In this document: piece by piece, positions 1 to 6,141 of the stretch | Numbering within the stretch: position 1 is the first letter of the stretch | Layout: each line of letters begins with the position of its first letter | The notes under the pieces: model-generated | Database searches by the model: none | Told to the model about the DNA's origin: nothing | The model's input: only the letters and a program-made list of their open reading frames with translations | Translations under genes and position numbers: made by a program | Assembly (NCBI GenBank): GCA_030697975.1 | Contig: JAUYOQ010000278.1 | Span: 1-19,372 of the forward strand | Length of the DNA: 19,372 nucleotides | From: Nitrosopumilaceae archaeon | GTDB taxonomy: Archaea > Thermoproteota > Nitrososphaeria > Nitrososphaerales > Nitrosopumilaceae | Direction: 5' to 3'

Positions 1-498
1 GATTTTAAAGCAACATCCGCAGATTTTCAACATATAGAATATTCTAGTTGTGGGTCTGTCATGGGAATTGGTTCATGGTCATTCATCAATGGGATTAAAA
101 ATACATACCCACAATTTCTTCATTACAAGATTTCTTCAGATGAGGTGGCAAAGTTTAACTTGCCGAGTAAAATCGAAAGTGAATTGTTTAAGTTAAATCC
201 AGATTCTTCTTTGGAATTCAAATTTAGAGATAGAAAAAGATTAGATGAATTTTTAGCATCACAATCTGTCGAAAATAGAGCAAAAATACAAGAGAAGTTC
301 GAAGATTCGTATAGAGAAGAAAACAAAAATTGGCAAGAATTTGTCGATAAGTCAGAACCTATCCAAAAATCCCATAAAACGGTGGAAAATACAGAGATTA
401 AATCTCTTAGTTTGACTTCGGTTGGATTTGTAATTGGTATAATGTATTACGAAAAGATAACTGATGATACCATTTCATTAGATGGTTGGATCAGCTAA
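1..498 (+). CDS. Hypothetical protein, 5' end outside window
   Basis: The reading frame is open from base 1, so this is the C-terminal 165 residues of a longer protein; the ATG at 61 is probably internal. The visible part is hydrophilic, rich in Lys, Glu and Asn, with a likely helical stretch around bases 160-390. It ends in a short conserved-looking block, 'LTSVGFVIGIMYYEK', followed by a Trp-Ile close to the stop. That ending reminds me of the C-terminal 'Leu-Thr-x-x-Gly ... Trp-Ile' tail of some LPO_1073/DUF4393-like proteins linked to phage defence, but this is from memory and weak. No catalytic motif or membrane segment is visible. The next gene has its own TATA-like box, so this one probably ends its transcription unit. 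The coding call is good; the function is unknown. Confidence 0.7.
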   Translation, partial: DFKATSADFQHIEYSSCGSVMGIGSWSFINGIKNTYPQFLHYKISSDEVAKFNLPSKIESELFKLNPDSSLEFKFRDRKRLDEFLASQSVENRAKIQEKFEDSYREENKNWQEFVDKSEPIQKSHKTVENTEIKSLSLTSVGFVIGIMYYEKITDDTISLDGWIS

Positions 499-518
499 AA
501 TACCCAGTAGAATGATTG

Positions 519-527
519 TTATATAAG
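519..527 (+). promoter_or_regulatory. TATA-like box for the 548 gene
   Basis: The sequence ttatataag is centred about 25 bp before the TTG at 548. That is the expected archaeal spacing for a transcript starting at or next to the start codon (leaderless). It supports the TTG as the true start. Confidence 0.55.
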
Positions 528-547
528 AAAATTAGATTTCTGTCAAG

Positions 548-835
548 TTGGAAAAAATTGAGTACACAGGGACAGTTTGGGCAATAAATCACAACAACCC
601 AGAGCCGCTTGTTAATCATTGCATAAAAAAACTTCAAGATTATGGAATAAAAAAAGAAGACATCATGCTTACCGATGCTCCTGAAAATGTAAAGGTGGGG
701 GCAATTGTAGTTGAGATTTGGCCTCATCACTTAGATGTGGTGCGTGTTAGGACCATAAGAAATGAGTCTTTTATCAGTGGCACTGTTATGACAATTGAGC
801 TAAAAACAGACGCCGAAGGAAGTTACATAGATTAG
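548..835 (+). CDS. Conserved-looking small protein of unknown function (95 aa, TTG start)
   Basis: This is a 95-residue soluble protein read from a TTG codon. No upstream ATG exists in frame near the promoter, and the TATA-like box at 519-527 lies 25 bp away. The composition (balanced charges; beta-strand-like blocks 'GTVWAINHN', 'GAIVVEIWPHH', 'GTVMTIELK') suggests a small alpha/beta domain. I see no metal motif, signal peptide or membrane segment, and I do not recognise the family. It is a monocistronic unit between an unrelated partial gene and the repeat-containing gap before the zinc protein. The stop codon lies inside the first copy of the 48-bp repeat (830-877). Confidence 0.7.
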   Translation: MEKIEYTGTVWAINHNNPEPLVNHCIKKLQDYGIKKEDIMLTDAPENVKVGAIVVEIWPHHLDVVRVRTIRNESFISGTVMTIELKTDAEGSYID

Positions 836-877
836 CCGCATTTGCTTAATAGAACCATAAAATTTTAATATCATAGA
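830..877. repeat. 48-bp promoter-like direct repeat, copy 1
   Basis: This sequence matches 1592-1639 at 45 of 48 positions in the same orientation, 762 bp apart. It contains an AT-rich box (cataaaatt, about 856-864) equivalent to the TATA-like box of the 1646 gene in copy 2. A start at that distance would fall near the ATG at 885, which opens only an 8-codon frame, so this copy may be a displaced or relic promoter, or may give a long leader to a downstream gene. Confidence 0.75.
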
Positions 878-910
878 AAATCACATGCAGAGTAAAAGTT
901 CCTTCTGTTG

Positions 911-1000
911 ATGGTAATTGAGATTCATACCTATTTGGATTCAAGAAGAATAATTTTACAAGAGTTTAATTACAGTACAATTTCTCAATTTGTTAAGTAA
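911..1000 (+). CDS. Possible 29-residue mini-ORF before the zinc protein gene
   Basis: An ATG at 911 opens 29 codons ('MVIEIHTYLDSRR...') ending with TAA three bases before the ATG of the next gene. It follows repeat copy 1, whose TATA-like box would place a transcript start near 887. The amino-acid composition looks protein-like, but the frame is short and could occur by chance. It has no recognisable motif. It could be a leader peptide or a gene remnant. Low confidence. Confidence 0.15.
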   Translation: MVIEIHTYLDSRRIILQEFNYSTISQFVK

Positions 1001-1003
1001 AAT

Positions 1004-1444
1004 ATGTCATTTGGCAGAGGTTCTAGGTTTGGTAGAAGTAGCAGCGGCCCTAGGTTTGGCAGAAATGACAGCGGTTCTAGGTTTAGTAGAGATGATAGAC
1101 CCAGAGAAATGTACAAAGCAACTTGCGGTGACTGTGGAAACGAATGTGAGATACCATTTGAGCCAAAAGATAACAGACCCGTTTATTGCAGAGAATGTTT
1201 TCAAAATCACAAACCACAAGAACGTGGAGGCTCTAGGTTTAACAGAAGTAGCAGTGGTTCTAGGTTTGGCAGAAATGACAGTGGTTCTAGGTTTAATGGT
1301 GGTTCTAGGTTTAACAGAGATAACAGACCCAGAGAAATGCACAAAGCAACTTGCGGTGACTGTGGAAACGAATGTGAGGTACCATTCGAGCCAAAAGATA
1401 ACAGACCCGTTTATTGCAGAGAATGTTTTCAAAATCACCGATAA
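1004..1444 (+). CDS. Tandemly duplicated CxxC-x17-CxxC zinc-binding protein with Gly-Ser-Arg-Phe repeats
   Basis: This 146-residue basic protein has two near-identical modules. Each starts with a disordered arm of 'GSRF'-type repeats (residues 1-35 and about 75-110) and ends in a zinc module with Cys41/Cys44...Cys62/Cys65 and Cys117/Cys120...Cys138/Cys141. In each, 17 residues separate the two CxxC pairs, and an extra Cys follows the first pair. That spacing is the signature of the CxxC-x17-CxxC zinc-ribbon family, often attached to low-complexity Arg/Gly arms. A nucleic-acid-binding role is an inference from the Arg-Gly-Phe arms. The ATG at 1004 is preceded by an AT-rich tttaatta near 965. 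The overlapping long frames at 990-1463 and on the opposite strand are shadows of this repetitive gene. Confidence 0.85.
   Translation: MSFGRGSRFGRSSSGPRFGRNDSGSRFSRDDRPREMYKATCGDCGNECEIPFEPKDNRPVYCRECFQNHKPQERGGSRFNRSSSGSRFGRNDSGSRFNGGSRFNRDNRPREMHKATCGDCGNECEVPFEPKDNRPVYCRECFQNHR
1019..1438 (+). repeat. In-frame tandem duplication inside the zinc protein gene
   Basis: Unit 1 (1019-1210) and unit 2 (1229-1438) are parallel copies. Offset is 210 bp at the left end and 228 bp after an 18-bp insertion (codons Gly-Gly-Ser-Arg-Phe-Asn) in unit 2. The zinc-module parts, 1073-1210 and 1301-1438, differ at 7 of 138 positions by my count, mostly silent. Within each arm a shorter motif built on tctaggttt recurs several times. 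Confidence 0.9.
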
Positions 1445-1591
1445 AACGAAAAGTCTGTCTTAAATTTATTATAGATAAAACAATTCTATAACAACTAGTT
1501 ATTCGTAATTCGGTATTATGATAACGAATCAAGTATGAATGCTGCGTTATAGAGAAATCTAGAAAATGTCATTATAAAGTGACCTTACAAT
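1445..1591. other. AT-rich intergenic gap without a convincing gene
   Basis: I see no coding frame, tRNA or strong promoter here. A weak 8-bp stem with one mismatch (1509-1516 with 1521-1528) has no T-run after it, so I do not call a terminator. Confidence 0.4.
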
Positions 1592-1639
1592 GATTAGTTG
1601 CATTTGCTTAATAGAACCCTAAAATTTTAATATCATAGA
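1592..1639. repeat. 48-bp promoter-like direct repeat, copy 2
   Basis: This is the second copy of the 830-877 sequence (45 of 48 identical). Its AT-rich box cctaaaatt at 1618-1626 lies about 24 bp before the TTG start at 1646. This copy is therefore probably the working promoter of that gene. Confidence 0.75.
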
Positions 1640-1645
1640 CTGGTT

Positions 1646-2155
1646 TTGAAACAAAAATCAAAAAAAGACAAAGGTTTTAGAAAATACGCAATTATAATTG
1701 CAGCAGTTTTGATAATCGGCTTGACAGTATTTTATAGTTATTCAGCCGATCAGGCAAAATTGCGAGGTTATGAGTTTGGAAACAATTTACAGATTATTCA
1801 AGATGAACTAAAAAAATTACAAATTGATTTTGAGTCAAAAGTAACAATGTGGAAGGAAAATGATCTAAGCAAAGAAGAGTTTTTGGTCTACGCACAGACA
1901 CACTTTCAACAGATGGAGGAGCTTATCCTACTATACGATAAACTTTCAACTCCTGATTCCTTTGTCAGCTCTGTAAAGTTATTCAAATTATCAACACAGA
2001 CTCAGCTTGAAAGTGACAAACAGTTAGTAGAATGGATAAAGACAGGCGATGATTCTGCCAAGGTTAGATCAGACAGCCTATTGCAGGAATCTTTTGAATA
2101 TGAGATGGCGGCCTTGGCTTCTTATAATTTGGCAAAAGGACAAAGTGGCACATAA
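1646..2155 (+). CDS. Membrane-anchored coiled-coil-like protein of unknown function
   Basis: This 169-residue protein has a Lys-rich N-terminus, one hydrophobic segment (about residues 13-33, 'YAIIIAAVLIIGLTVFYSYS') and then a long hydrophilic, mostly helical region rich in Glu, Gln and Lys. The likely topology is a single N-terminal anchor with the helical domain outside the cell, by the positive-inside rule. The TTG start is supported by a TATA-like box in repeat copy 2, 24 bp upstream. No enzyme motif is visible. It is followed after 32 bp by another exported protein, so the two may work together at the cell surface, although the second gene appears to have its own promoter. Confidence 0.7.
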   Translation: MKQKSKKDKGFRKYAIIIAAVLIIGLTVFYSYSADQAKLRGYEFGNNLQIIQDELKKLQIDFESKVTMWKENDLSKEEFLVYAQTHFQQMEELILLYDKLSTPDSFVSSVKLFKLSTQTQLESDKQLVEWIKTGDDSAKVRSDSLLQESFEYEMAALASYNLAKGQSGT

Positions 2156-2157
2156 TT

Positions 2158-2167
2158 CCTTTATTCA
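2158..2167 (+). promoter_or_regulatory. TATA-like box for the 2188 gene
   Basis: The sequence cctttattca is centred about 25 bp before the TTG at 2188, and much too close to the ATG at 2167. It favours the shorter start. Confidence 0.4.
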
Positions 2168-2187
2168 TGTGTGTAAATTATAATATA

Positions 2188-2949
2188 TTGAAAAAATACC
2201 TCCTGCTACTTCCTCTTTTGCTTGTTACTCCTGCAGCATGGGCACAAGTATCTATTCAAAATGATCAAAAATACATAGGCGATGATGATGCCTTGCACAT
2301 AGTCGGGGAAATATACAATGGGTTTGCCGCACCTCTAAATCAGATAGAAGTTAAAGTTGCACTGTATTCGCCAAACAATCAAAAAGTAGATGAAATTAGC
2401 ACAACACCGCTTTTGAATACCATAATGCCTGGGATGAGAGCACCTTTTGACCTTGTAATAGTAGGTGAAAATGCAAAAAATGTTGATAGTTACTCGCTTG
2501 ATGTTGATTACATGATGTCTTATCCAAAAAATCAGGTAATAGAAATTACATCATCAGAGTATAATCGTGATAAATTTGACAATGCAGTGATTTCTGGAAA
2601 GGTTGCAAACAGGGGCGACATTACTGCAAATACAGTAGTTGTTGTAGCAACACTTTATGATCTTGACGGAAATGTTGTAGCAGTATCAAAGGCACATGCA
2701 GAACCAGATTATTTGCGAACAAATGACGAAATGTTCTTTTTTGTTACCATACCAGACAAGTCGCAAGCAAGCAAAGCCGTAGACTTTGCTCTTGCCGCAG
2801 AATCAGAAGAATATACTGCAGTGCCAGAGTTTCCGCTAGGCTCCATCATATTGCTTGCATCATCTGTATCTGCCTATATTTTGTTTACAAAATATTCAAG
2901 TAGATTTGTTGGAAACATTATTGCTGCAACAAATCCTGGAGCTCAGTAA
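2188..2949 (+). CDS. Exported protein with two FxLYD-like domains and a C-terminal PEF-type anchor
   Basis: From the TTG at 2188 this is 253 residues. It opens with a classical signal peptide (Lys-Lys, a Leu-rich core, 'TPAAWA' cleavage region near residue 19). An ATG at 2167 would add seven residues before the lysines and fits the promoter less well. The mature part has two similar beta domains (about residues 30-95 and 130-190) with the pattern 'G.V.N....l..v.V.atLYd..g.vv', which resembles FxLYD-type surface domains. Near residue 213 comes 'VPEFPLGS', then a hydrophobic helix and a basic residue. That layout resembles the PEF/PEFG C-terminal sorting signals seen in archaea. The likely location is the cell envelope. 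Ligand and partners are unknown. Confidence 0.75.
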   Translation: MKKYLLLLPLLLVTPAAWAQVSIQNDQKYIGDDDALHIVGEIYNGFAAPLNQIEVKVALYSPNNQKVDEISTTPLLNTIMPGMRAPFDLVIVGENAKNVDSYSLDVDYMMSYPKNQVIEITSSEYNRDKFDNAVISGKVANRGDITANTVVVVATLYDLDGNVVAVSKAHAEPDYLRTNDEMFFFVTIPDKSQASKAVDFALAAESEEYTAVPEFPLGSIILLASSVSAYILFTKYSSRFVGNIIAATNPGAQ

Positions 2950-3024
2950 ACATCATACAAACAGAAAAATCAATCCCTACTTGTAATATTAAAATTAATT
3001 TTGTGAAATTTTATGAAGATTAAC

Positions 3025-3034
3025 CATTAATAAG
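3025..3034 (+). promoter_or_regulatory. TATA-like box for the 3057 gene
   Basis: The sequence cattaataag lies about 28 bp before the ATG at 3057, consistent with a leaderless transcript. Two nearer ATGs (3037 and 3044) are out of frame and close quickly. Confidence 0.35.
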
Positions 3035-3056
3035 ACATGAAGGATGACAAAAGAAA

Positions 3057-3359
3057 ATGACAATCTCAAAAGGCACTAGAGATTTTATTGATAGCTTGAT
3101 TGATTATTATATGAACGAGGCTGCATCATACAGACAGATTGCCGAAGGATACTTGTCAGATATAGAATCTGCACATGATACTGCTTTTGGAATTATAGTT
3201 GGTTGCATCTATACAGGTTTTATTCAATCATATACGAGCAAGAAAAAAACCCCTCCACTTGAAGACATACAAGAGTTTCATAAAATTATAAAAGAAAAAG
3301 CTCCATACATTATGAAATCAATACTTGAAAGCAAAACTGAATCAGACACAAAAAAGTAG
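3057..3359 (+). CDS. Small helical protein of unknown function (100 aa)
   Basis: This is a 100-residue soluble protein. It reads as two or three helices: a polar N-terminal helix with several Tyr and Glu, a short hydrophobic middle ('GIIVGCIYTGFIQSY', about residues 40-55) and a Lys/Glu-rich C-terminus. The hydrophobic part is too short and too polar for a confident membrane helix. No metal or catalytic motif is visible, and I do not recognise the family. It has its own TATA-like box at 3025-3034, and the next gene also has one, so each appears to be transcribed alone. Confidence 0.65.
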   Translation: MTISKGTRDFIDSLIDYYMNEAASYRQIAEGYLSDIESAHDTAFGIIVGCIYTGFIQSYTSKKKTPPLEDIQEFHKIIKEKAPYIMKSILESKTESDTKK

Positions 3360-3362
3360 GTA

Positions 3363-3372
3363 AAGATAAATT
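3363..3372 (+). promoter_or_regulatory. TATA-like box for the 3394 gene
   Basis: The sequence aagataaatt is centred about 26 bp before the ATG at 3394, matching a leaderless start. Confidence 0.5.
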
Positions 3373-3393
3373 CAAATTATTTGAGTTTGAGTT

Positions 3394-3717
3394 ATGTCAG
3401 AAATTGTATCATACGTAGTGCAACAAATTGTTGATAATGGTAACATTGTACAATTATCACTTGCGGAAGATGTACAGCTTGAGCCAGTATCTCAAAAACA
3501 GCTAATCATGGATTCTGTTTCAAAAAAGCTTGATCCTGAACTAAAGGAGCAAGTAATGCCACTGCTTGAGGCAATATTACAAGCTCAGCCAACAATCAAA
3601 CTCAAAAGTTACCAACAGACTACCATAACCATTACTATGCCAAAAAAAAGATACGAAAGAATGGGACGCCCTCAAGTTGGAGAAAAACTTGAGATTAATT
3701 TAAAAAAACCTGCTTAG
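3394..3717 (+). CDS. Small soluble protein of unknown function (107 aa)
   Basis: This 107-residue protein has an N-terminal helix-rich part ('SYVVQQIVDNGNIVQLSL'), a central amphipathic helix (about residues 45-70) and a C-terminal beta-like block with 'TTITITMPKKRYERMGRP' followed by 'QVGEKLEINL'. The basic 'KKRYERMGRP' patch could contact nucleic acid or a partner, but nothing in the sequence proves it. There are no Cys residues, signal peptide or membrane segment. Its TAG stop (3715-3717) overlaps the TAA stop of the converging gene on the other strand (3716-3714). Confidence 0.65.
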   Translation: MSEIVSYVVQQIVDNGNIVQLSLAEDVQLEPVSQKQLIMDSVSKKLDPELKEQVMPLLEAILQAQPTIKLKSYQQTTITITMPKKRYERMGRPQVGEKLEINLKKPA

Positions 3718-5744
3718 AGACGCTTTTCTATTTCTGAAAGCGATTCTAGTGGAAGAGAGCAGGTGAAATCTTTGCAAACAAATACGGTTGTTTTTTTATC
3801 ATTGAATAGCTTTCCTGAAAAAAATGGATGTTTTGATAGTGGTTTTATTTGTTCTGCGTTATGTATTGTCACCAAGATGGATTCTGGCAAAAACCTGCCT
3901 GAAAGTGAATCATAAATTTCTGAATTTATTGGGTTTAGTATTGTGATTTCTGTTGGTTTTTGCAAATACATGTAAATTGTATTAAGTAAATAACCAAATC
4001 CAAATGGATTTTCTGCTGCCACTACTGCCTGAGATTCCATGATTTTAGTTGAGATGTCAAGGAACTCTTTTTCTTGTGTAAGGTGATATAATCGCAGTAA
4101 TGCGTTTGCCGCAACTGAATTTCCTGATGGCAAGGAAAGATCGTGGTTACTCTTTGGCCTTATGATTAGATTTTCATGATTATCTGCTGTCATAAAAAAG
4201 CAATTTTGCTTTGAATCCCAGAAATGCTCAATCAAATGCGTGCTAAGCGTTTTTGCAAGCTCCAGATATTCTGAGTCTGGTTTAATTTCAAAAACATCCA
4301 ATAGTGAATTTACAAAAAATGCATAATCCTCAAGATAGCCTGGAATTTTTGCCAAACCGTTTTTGTAGGTACGTAAAAGCTGGTCGTTTTTGAGTAATTT
4401 TTCTTGGATAAACTTGATGCAATTTTCAGCAGCTGCAAGATATTTTTTCTCATTTGATATTCTGTATCCTTTTGCAAAAGCTGAAATCATCAATGAATCC
4501 CATGATGTAAGAATTTTATCATCCAAGCCAGGAGGAATACGTTTTGCACGTGTCTCAAGAAGTTTTTGTGCGCTTTGTTCAAGTATTGTTTTTACTTGTT
4601 CTTCTGAGATTCCAAATTTGAATGCTACAGACGATAGACTGATATTGTTACACAAGATATTTGTTCCTTCAAAATTTCCACCATCTGTTACATCATAATA
4701 AAGACAAAAAATGTCGGCGTCTTTGCCTAGAATCCCTTCAATCTCATTTTTTTTCCATACATAGTATTTTCCTTCCTCGCCTTCAGAGTCTGCATCTTGT
4801 GCAGAAAAAAATCCGCCCTCTTTTGATGTCATCTCTTTTAAAACGTAGTTGAGAGTCTTTTTTACAATGTCAAGATAAAATGGATCTTTTGTTAACTGGT
4901 AAGCTTCTACATATACCATTGTGACAAGTGCATTATCGTAAAGCATTTTCTCAAAGTGTGGAACAAGCCATCGTGCATCAGTAGAGTATCTATGAAACCC
5001 ACCACCTATCTGATCAAATATTCCTCCTCGTCCCATCTTTGTTAGTGTCTTTAACACAAATTCTTTGAATCGTGAAATGCCAGAAATCTTGTAGTATCTT
5101 AGCAAAAAGGAAAGATTTGCTGAGTTTGGAAATTTTGGCGCACTCCCAAATCCGCCAAAAACTGGATCACCTATCTGAATCAGGTTCATTGCAGCTTCAT
5201 CTAAAATGGATTTATCAAGTTTTGTTGGAGTTGTTATTTGCTCAGTTTTTTGTAATGTACTAAGAAAATTTTCTGCGGCTTTTTGAATATCTTGTGGTTT
5301 TTCAGTCCATGCCTGTGAGAGTTGCCTTAGTATGCTACCAAATCCTGGCCTTCCATAGGAGTCAAGTGGAGGAAAGTATGTTCCTACATAGAAGGGCTTT
5401 TGATCAGGTGTAAGAAAGACGCTTAATGGCCAACCTCCTTGGCCCGTTGCAATTTGGCAAGTCTTTTGGTAGATATCATCAATGTCAGGTCTTTCTTCGC
5501 GATCAACTTTGATGTTGATAAAATTCTCATTCATTATTTTTGCAATCTCTTCATTTTCAAACGATTCATGTGCCATAACATGGCACCAATGACATGAGCT
5601 GTAACCTACGCTAAGAAAAATGGGTTTGTTTTCCTCTCTTGCTTTTTTTAATGCGTTTTCATTCCATGAAGACCATTTGACTGGATTGTTGGCATGTTGT
5701 AGTAGATATGGACTTGTTTCATGAATTAGACTGTTTTCTGCCAC
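3714..5744 (-). CDS. Thioredoxin-fold SPATA20/YyaL family protein
   Basis: The N-terminal part carries the family hallmark 'HETSPYLLQHA..NPV.W' and a thioredoxin-like Cys51-His-Trp-Cys54 ('SSCHWCHVM'), then 'DREERPDID' and 'GQGGWPLSVFLTPD'. The remaining 500 residues match the (alpha/alpha)6-barrel, glycosidase-like region of this family ('GGGFHRYSTDARWLVPHFEKMLYDNA', 'LTSWDSLMISAFAKG', 'SLPSGNSVAANALLRL'). The biochemical activity of the family is not settled; a redox role is suggested by the CxxC. I start it at the GTG at 5744 (676 residues, usual family length). An ATG at 5858 would add 38 non-family residues and run through the mini-gene ending at 5822. It lies downstream of two Cys-rich mini-genes in the same direction. 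Confidence 0.93.
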   Translation of the reverse strand: MAENSLIHETSPYLLQHANNPVKWSSWNENALKKAREENKPIFLSVGYSSCHWCHVMAHESFENEEIAKIMNENFINIKVDREERPDIDDIYQKTCQIATGQGGWPLSVFLTPDQKPFYVGTYFPPLDSYGRPGFGSILRQLSQAWTEKPQDIQKAAENFLSTLQKTEQITTPTKLDKSILDEAAMNLIQIGDPVFGGFGSAPKFPNSANLSFLLRYYKISGISRFKEFVLKTLTKMGRGGIFDQIGGGFHRYSTDARWLVPHFEKMLYDNALVTMVYVEAYQLTKDPFYLDIVKKTLNYVLKEMTSKEGGFFSAQDADSEGEEGKYYVWKKNEIEGILGKDADIFCLYYDVTDGGNFEGTNILCNNISLSSVAFKFGISEEQVKTILEQSAQKLLETRAKRIPPGLDDKILTSWDSLMISAFAKGYRISNEKKYLAAAENCIKFIQEKLLKNDQLLRTYKNGLAKIPGYLEDYAFFVNSLLDVFEIKPDSEYLELAKTLSTHLIEHFWDSKQNCFFMTADNHENLIIRPKSNHDLSLPSGNSVAANALLRLYHLTQEKEFLDISTKIMESQAVVAAENPFGFGYLLNTIYMYLQKPTEITILNPINSEIYDSLSGRFLPESILVTIHNAEQIKPLSKHPFFSGKLFNDKKTTVFVCKDFTCSLPLESLSEIEKRL

Positions 5745-5821
5745 GAGAATTCTTTGTATTAATTTGTATTTGTATGTACTTGGTATTTTTGGTATTTGTA
5801 AAGTGAAAAAAGGAATTGTGC

Positions 5822-5992
5822 TTAGAGTTCCATAACTGATTTGACACGCATGTTCCAATGTTTTGAATTAATGTTTGCGTGTTCTTTGCAAATAAACGCA
5901 GTATCGTTTGGTTCAGAACCACATTCGTATTCAAGCACATAGTCGGCTTTGTTCATGCATTCTGGTATTTCGCATGCTGGATTCATGCTCAT
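5822..5992 (-). CDS. Cys-rich mini-protein, putative zinc binder (56 aa)
   Basis: The frame from ATG 5992 (or ATG 5986) gives 56 residues with Cys7-x4-Cys12 ('ACEIPEC'), then Cys24, Cys35 and His38 ('FICKEHA'), a plausible four-ligand zinc site. The composition is rich in Glu, Lys and Asn like neighbouring real genes, whereas the longer frame on the opposite strand (5879-6172) is rich in Trp, Phe and Cys and looks like its antisense shadow. Its ATG overlaps the TAA of the preceding mini-gene as TAATG, which suggests translational coupling. It ends 77 bp before the start of the SPATA20-like gene. The zinc role is inferred from Cys spacing only. Confidence 0.6.
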   Translation of the reverse strand: MSMNPACEIPECMNKADYVLEYECGSEPNDTAFICKEHANINSKHWNMRVKSVMEL

Positions 5993-6108
5993 TATTGGTC
6001 AAGTGTATGTTGGCATTTAGCTGATTTACAATACAGCTCATCAACATGTTTTGAACCGTTTGGTGGATTTGTTTTTACCCGATCTATGCCAGAAACAAAA
6101 TCAGGCAA
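5992..6108 (-). CDS. Cys-containing mini-protein (38 aa, TTG start), coupled to the next mini-gene
   Basis: A TTG at 6108 opens 38 codons ending in 'DELYCKSAKCQHTLDQ' at the TAA 5994-5992. It has a Cys27-x4-Cys32 pair followed by His34, the same Cys-x4-Cys spacing as in the downstream mini-protein. One such pair is half a zinc site, so it may bind metal as a dimer or together with its neighbour. The TAATG stop/start overlap and the non-shadow composition are the main evidence. The TTG start is the least certain point. Alternatively the two frames could once have been a single gene, split by a one-base shift. Confidence 0.45.
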   Translation of the reverse strand: MPDFVSGIDRVKTNPPNGSKHVDELYCKSAKCQHTLDQ

Positions 6109-6141
6109 TGTAAAAATATTATTCCATATGATACTTTTGAT
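6109..6141. promoter_or_regulatory. Overlapping divergent promoter region
   Basis: Only 33 bp separate the TTG of the mini-gene (- strand) from the ATG of the alcohol dehydrogenase (+ strand). Within it, aaaatatta (6113-6121) is about 25 bp before the ATG at 6142. On the other strand agtatcata (near 6125-6134) is about 22 bp before the TTG at 6108. Leaderless transcripts from both sides would need overlapping TATA boxes, so the two promoters may compete. Confidence 0.35.

Noticed and set aside
990..1463. Long overlapping frames on both strands across the zinc gene
   Set aside because: They repeat only because the zinc gene itself is a tandem duplication; their products are low-complexity with no family likeness.
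1509..1528. Imperfect 8-bp hairpin as terminator or small RNA
   Set aside because: One mismatch, AT-rich stem and no T-run; likely chance in this composition.
1..3717. Mobile element or integrated plasmid in the left part
   Set aside because: No integrase, transposase, tRNA attachment site or terminal inverted repeats are visible; the 48-bp repeat looks like a promoter copy rather than an element end.
5745..5858. 38-codon N-terminal extension of the SPATA20-like gene
   Set aside because: The family start 'AENSLIHETSPYLLQHA' begins right after the GTG at 5744, and the extension overlaps the mini-gene that ends at 5822.
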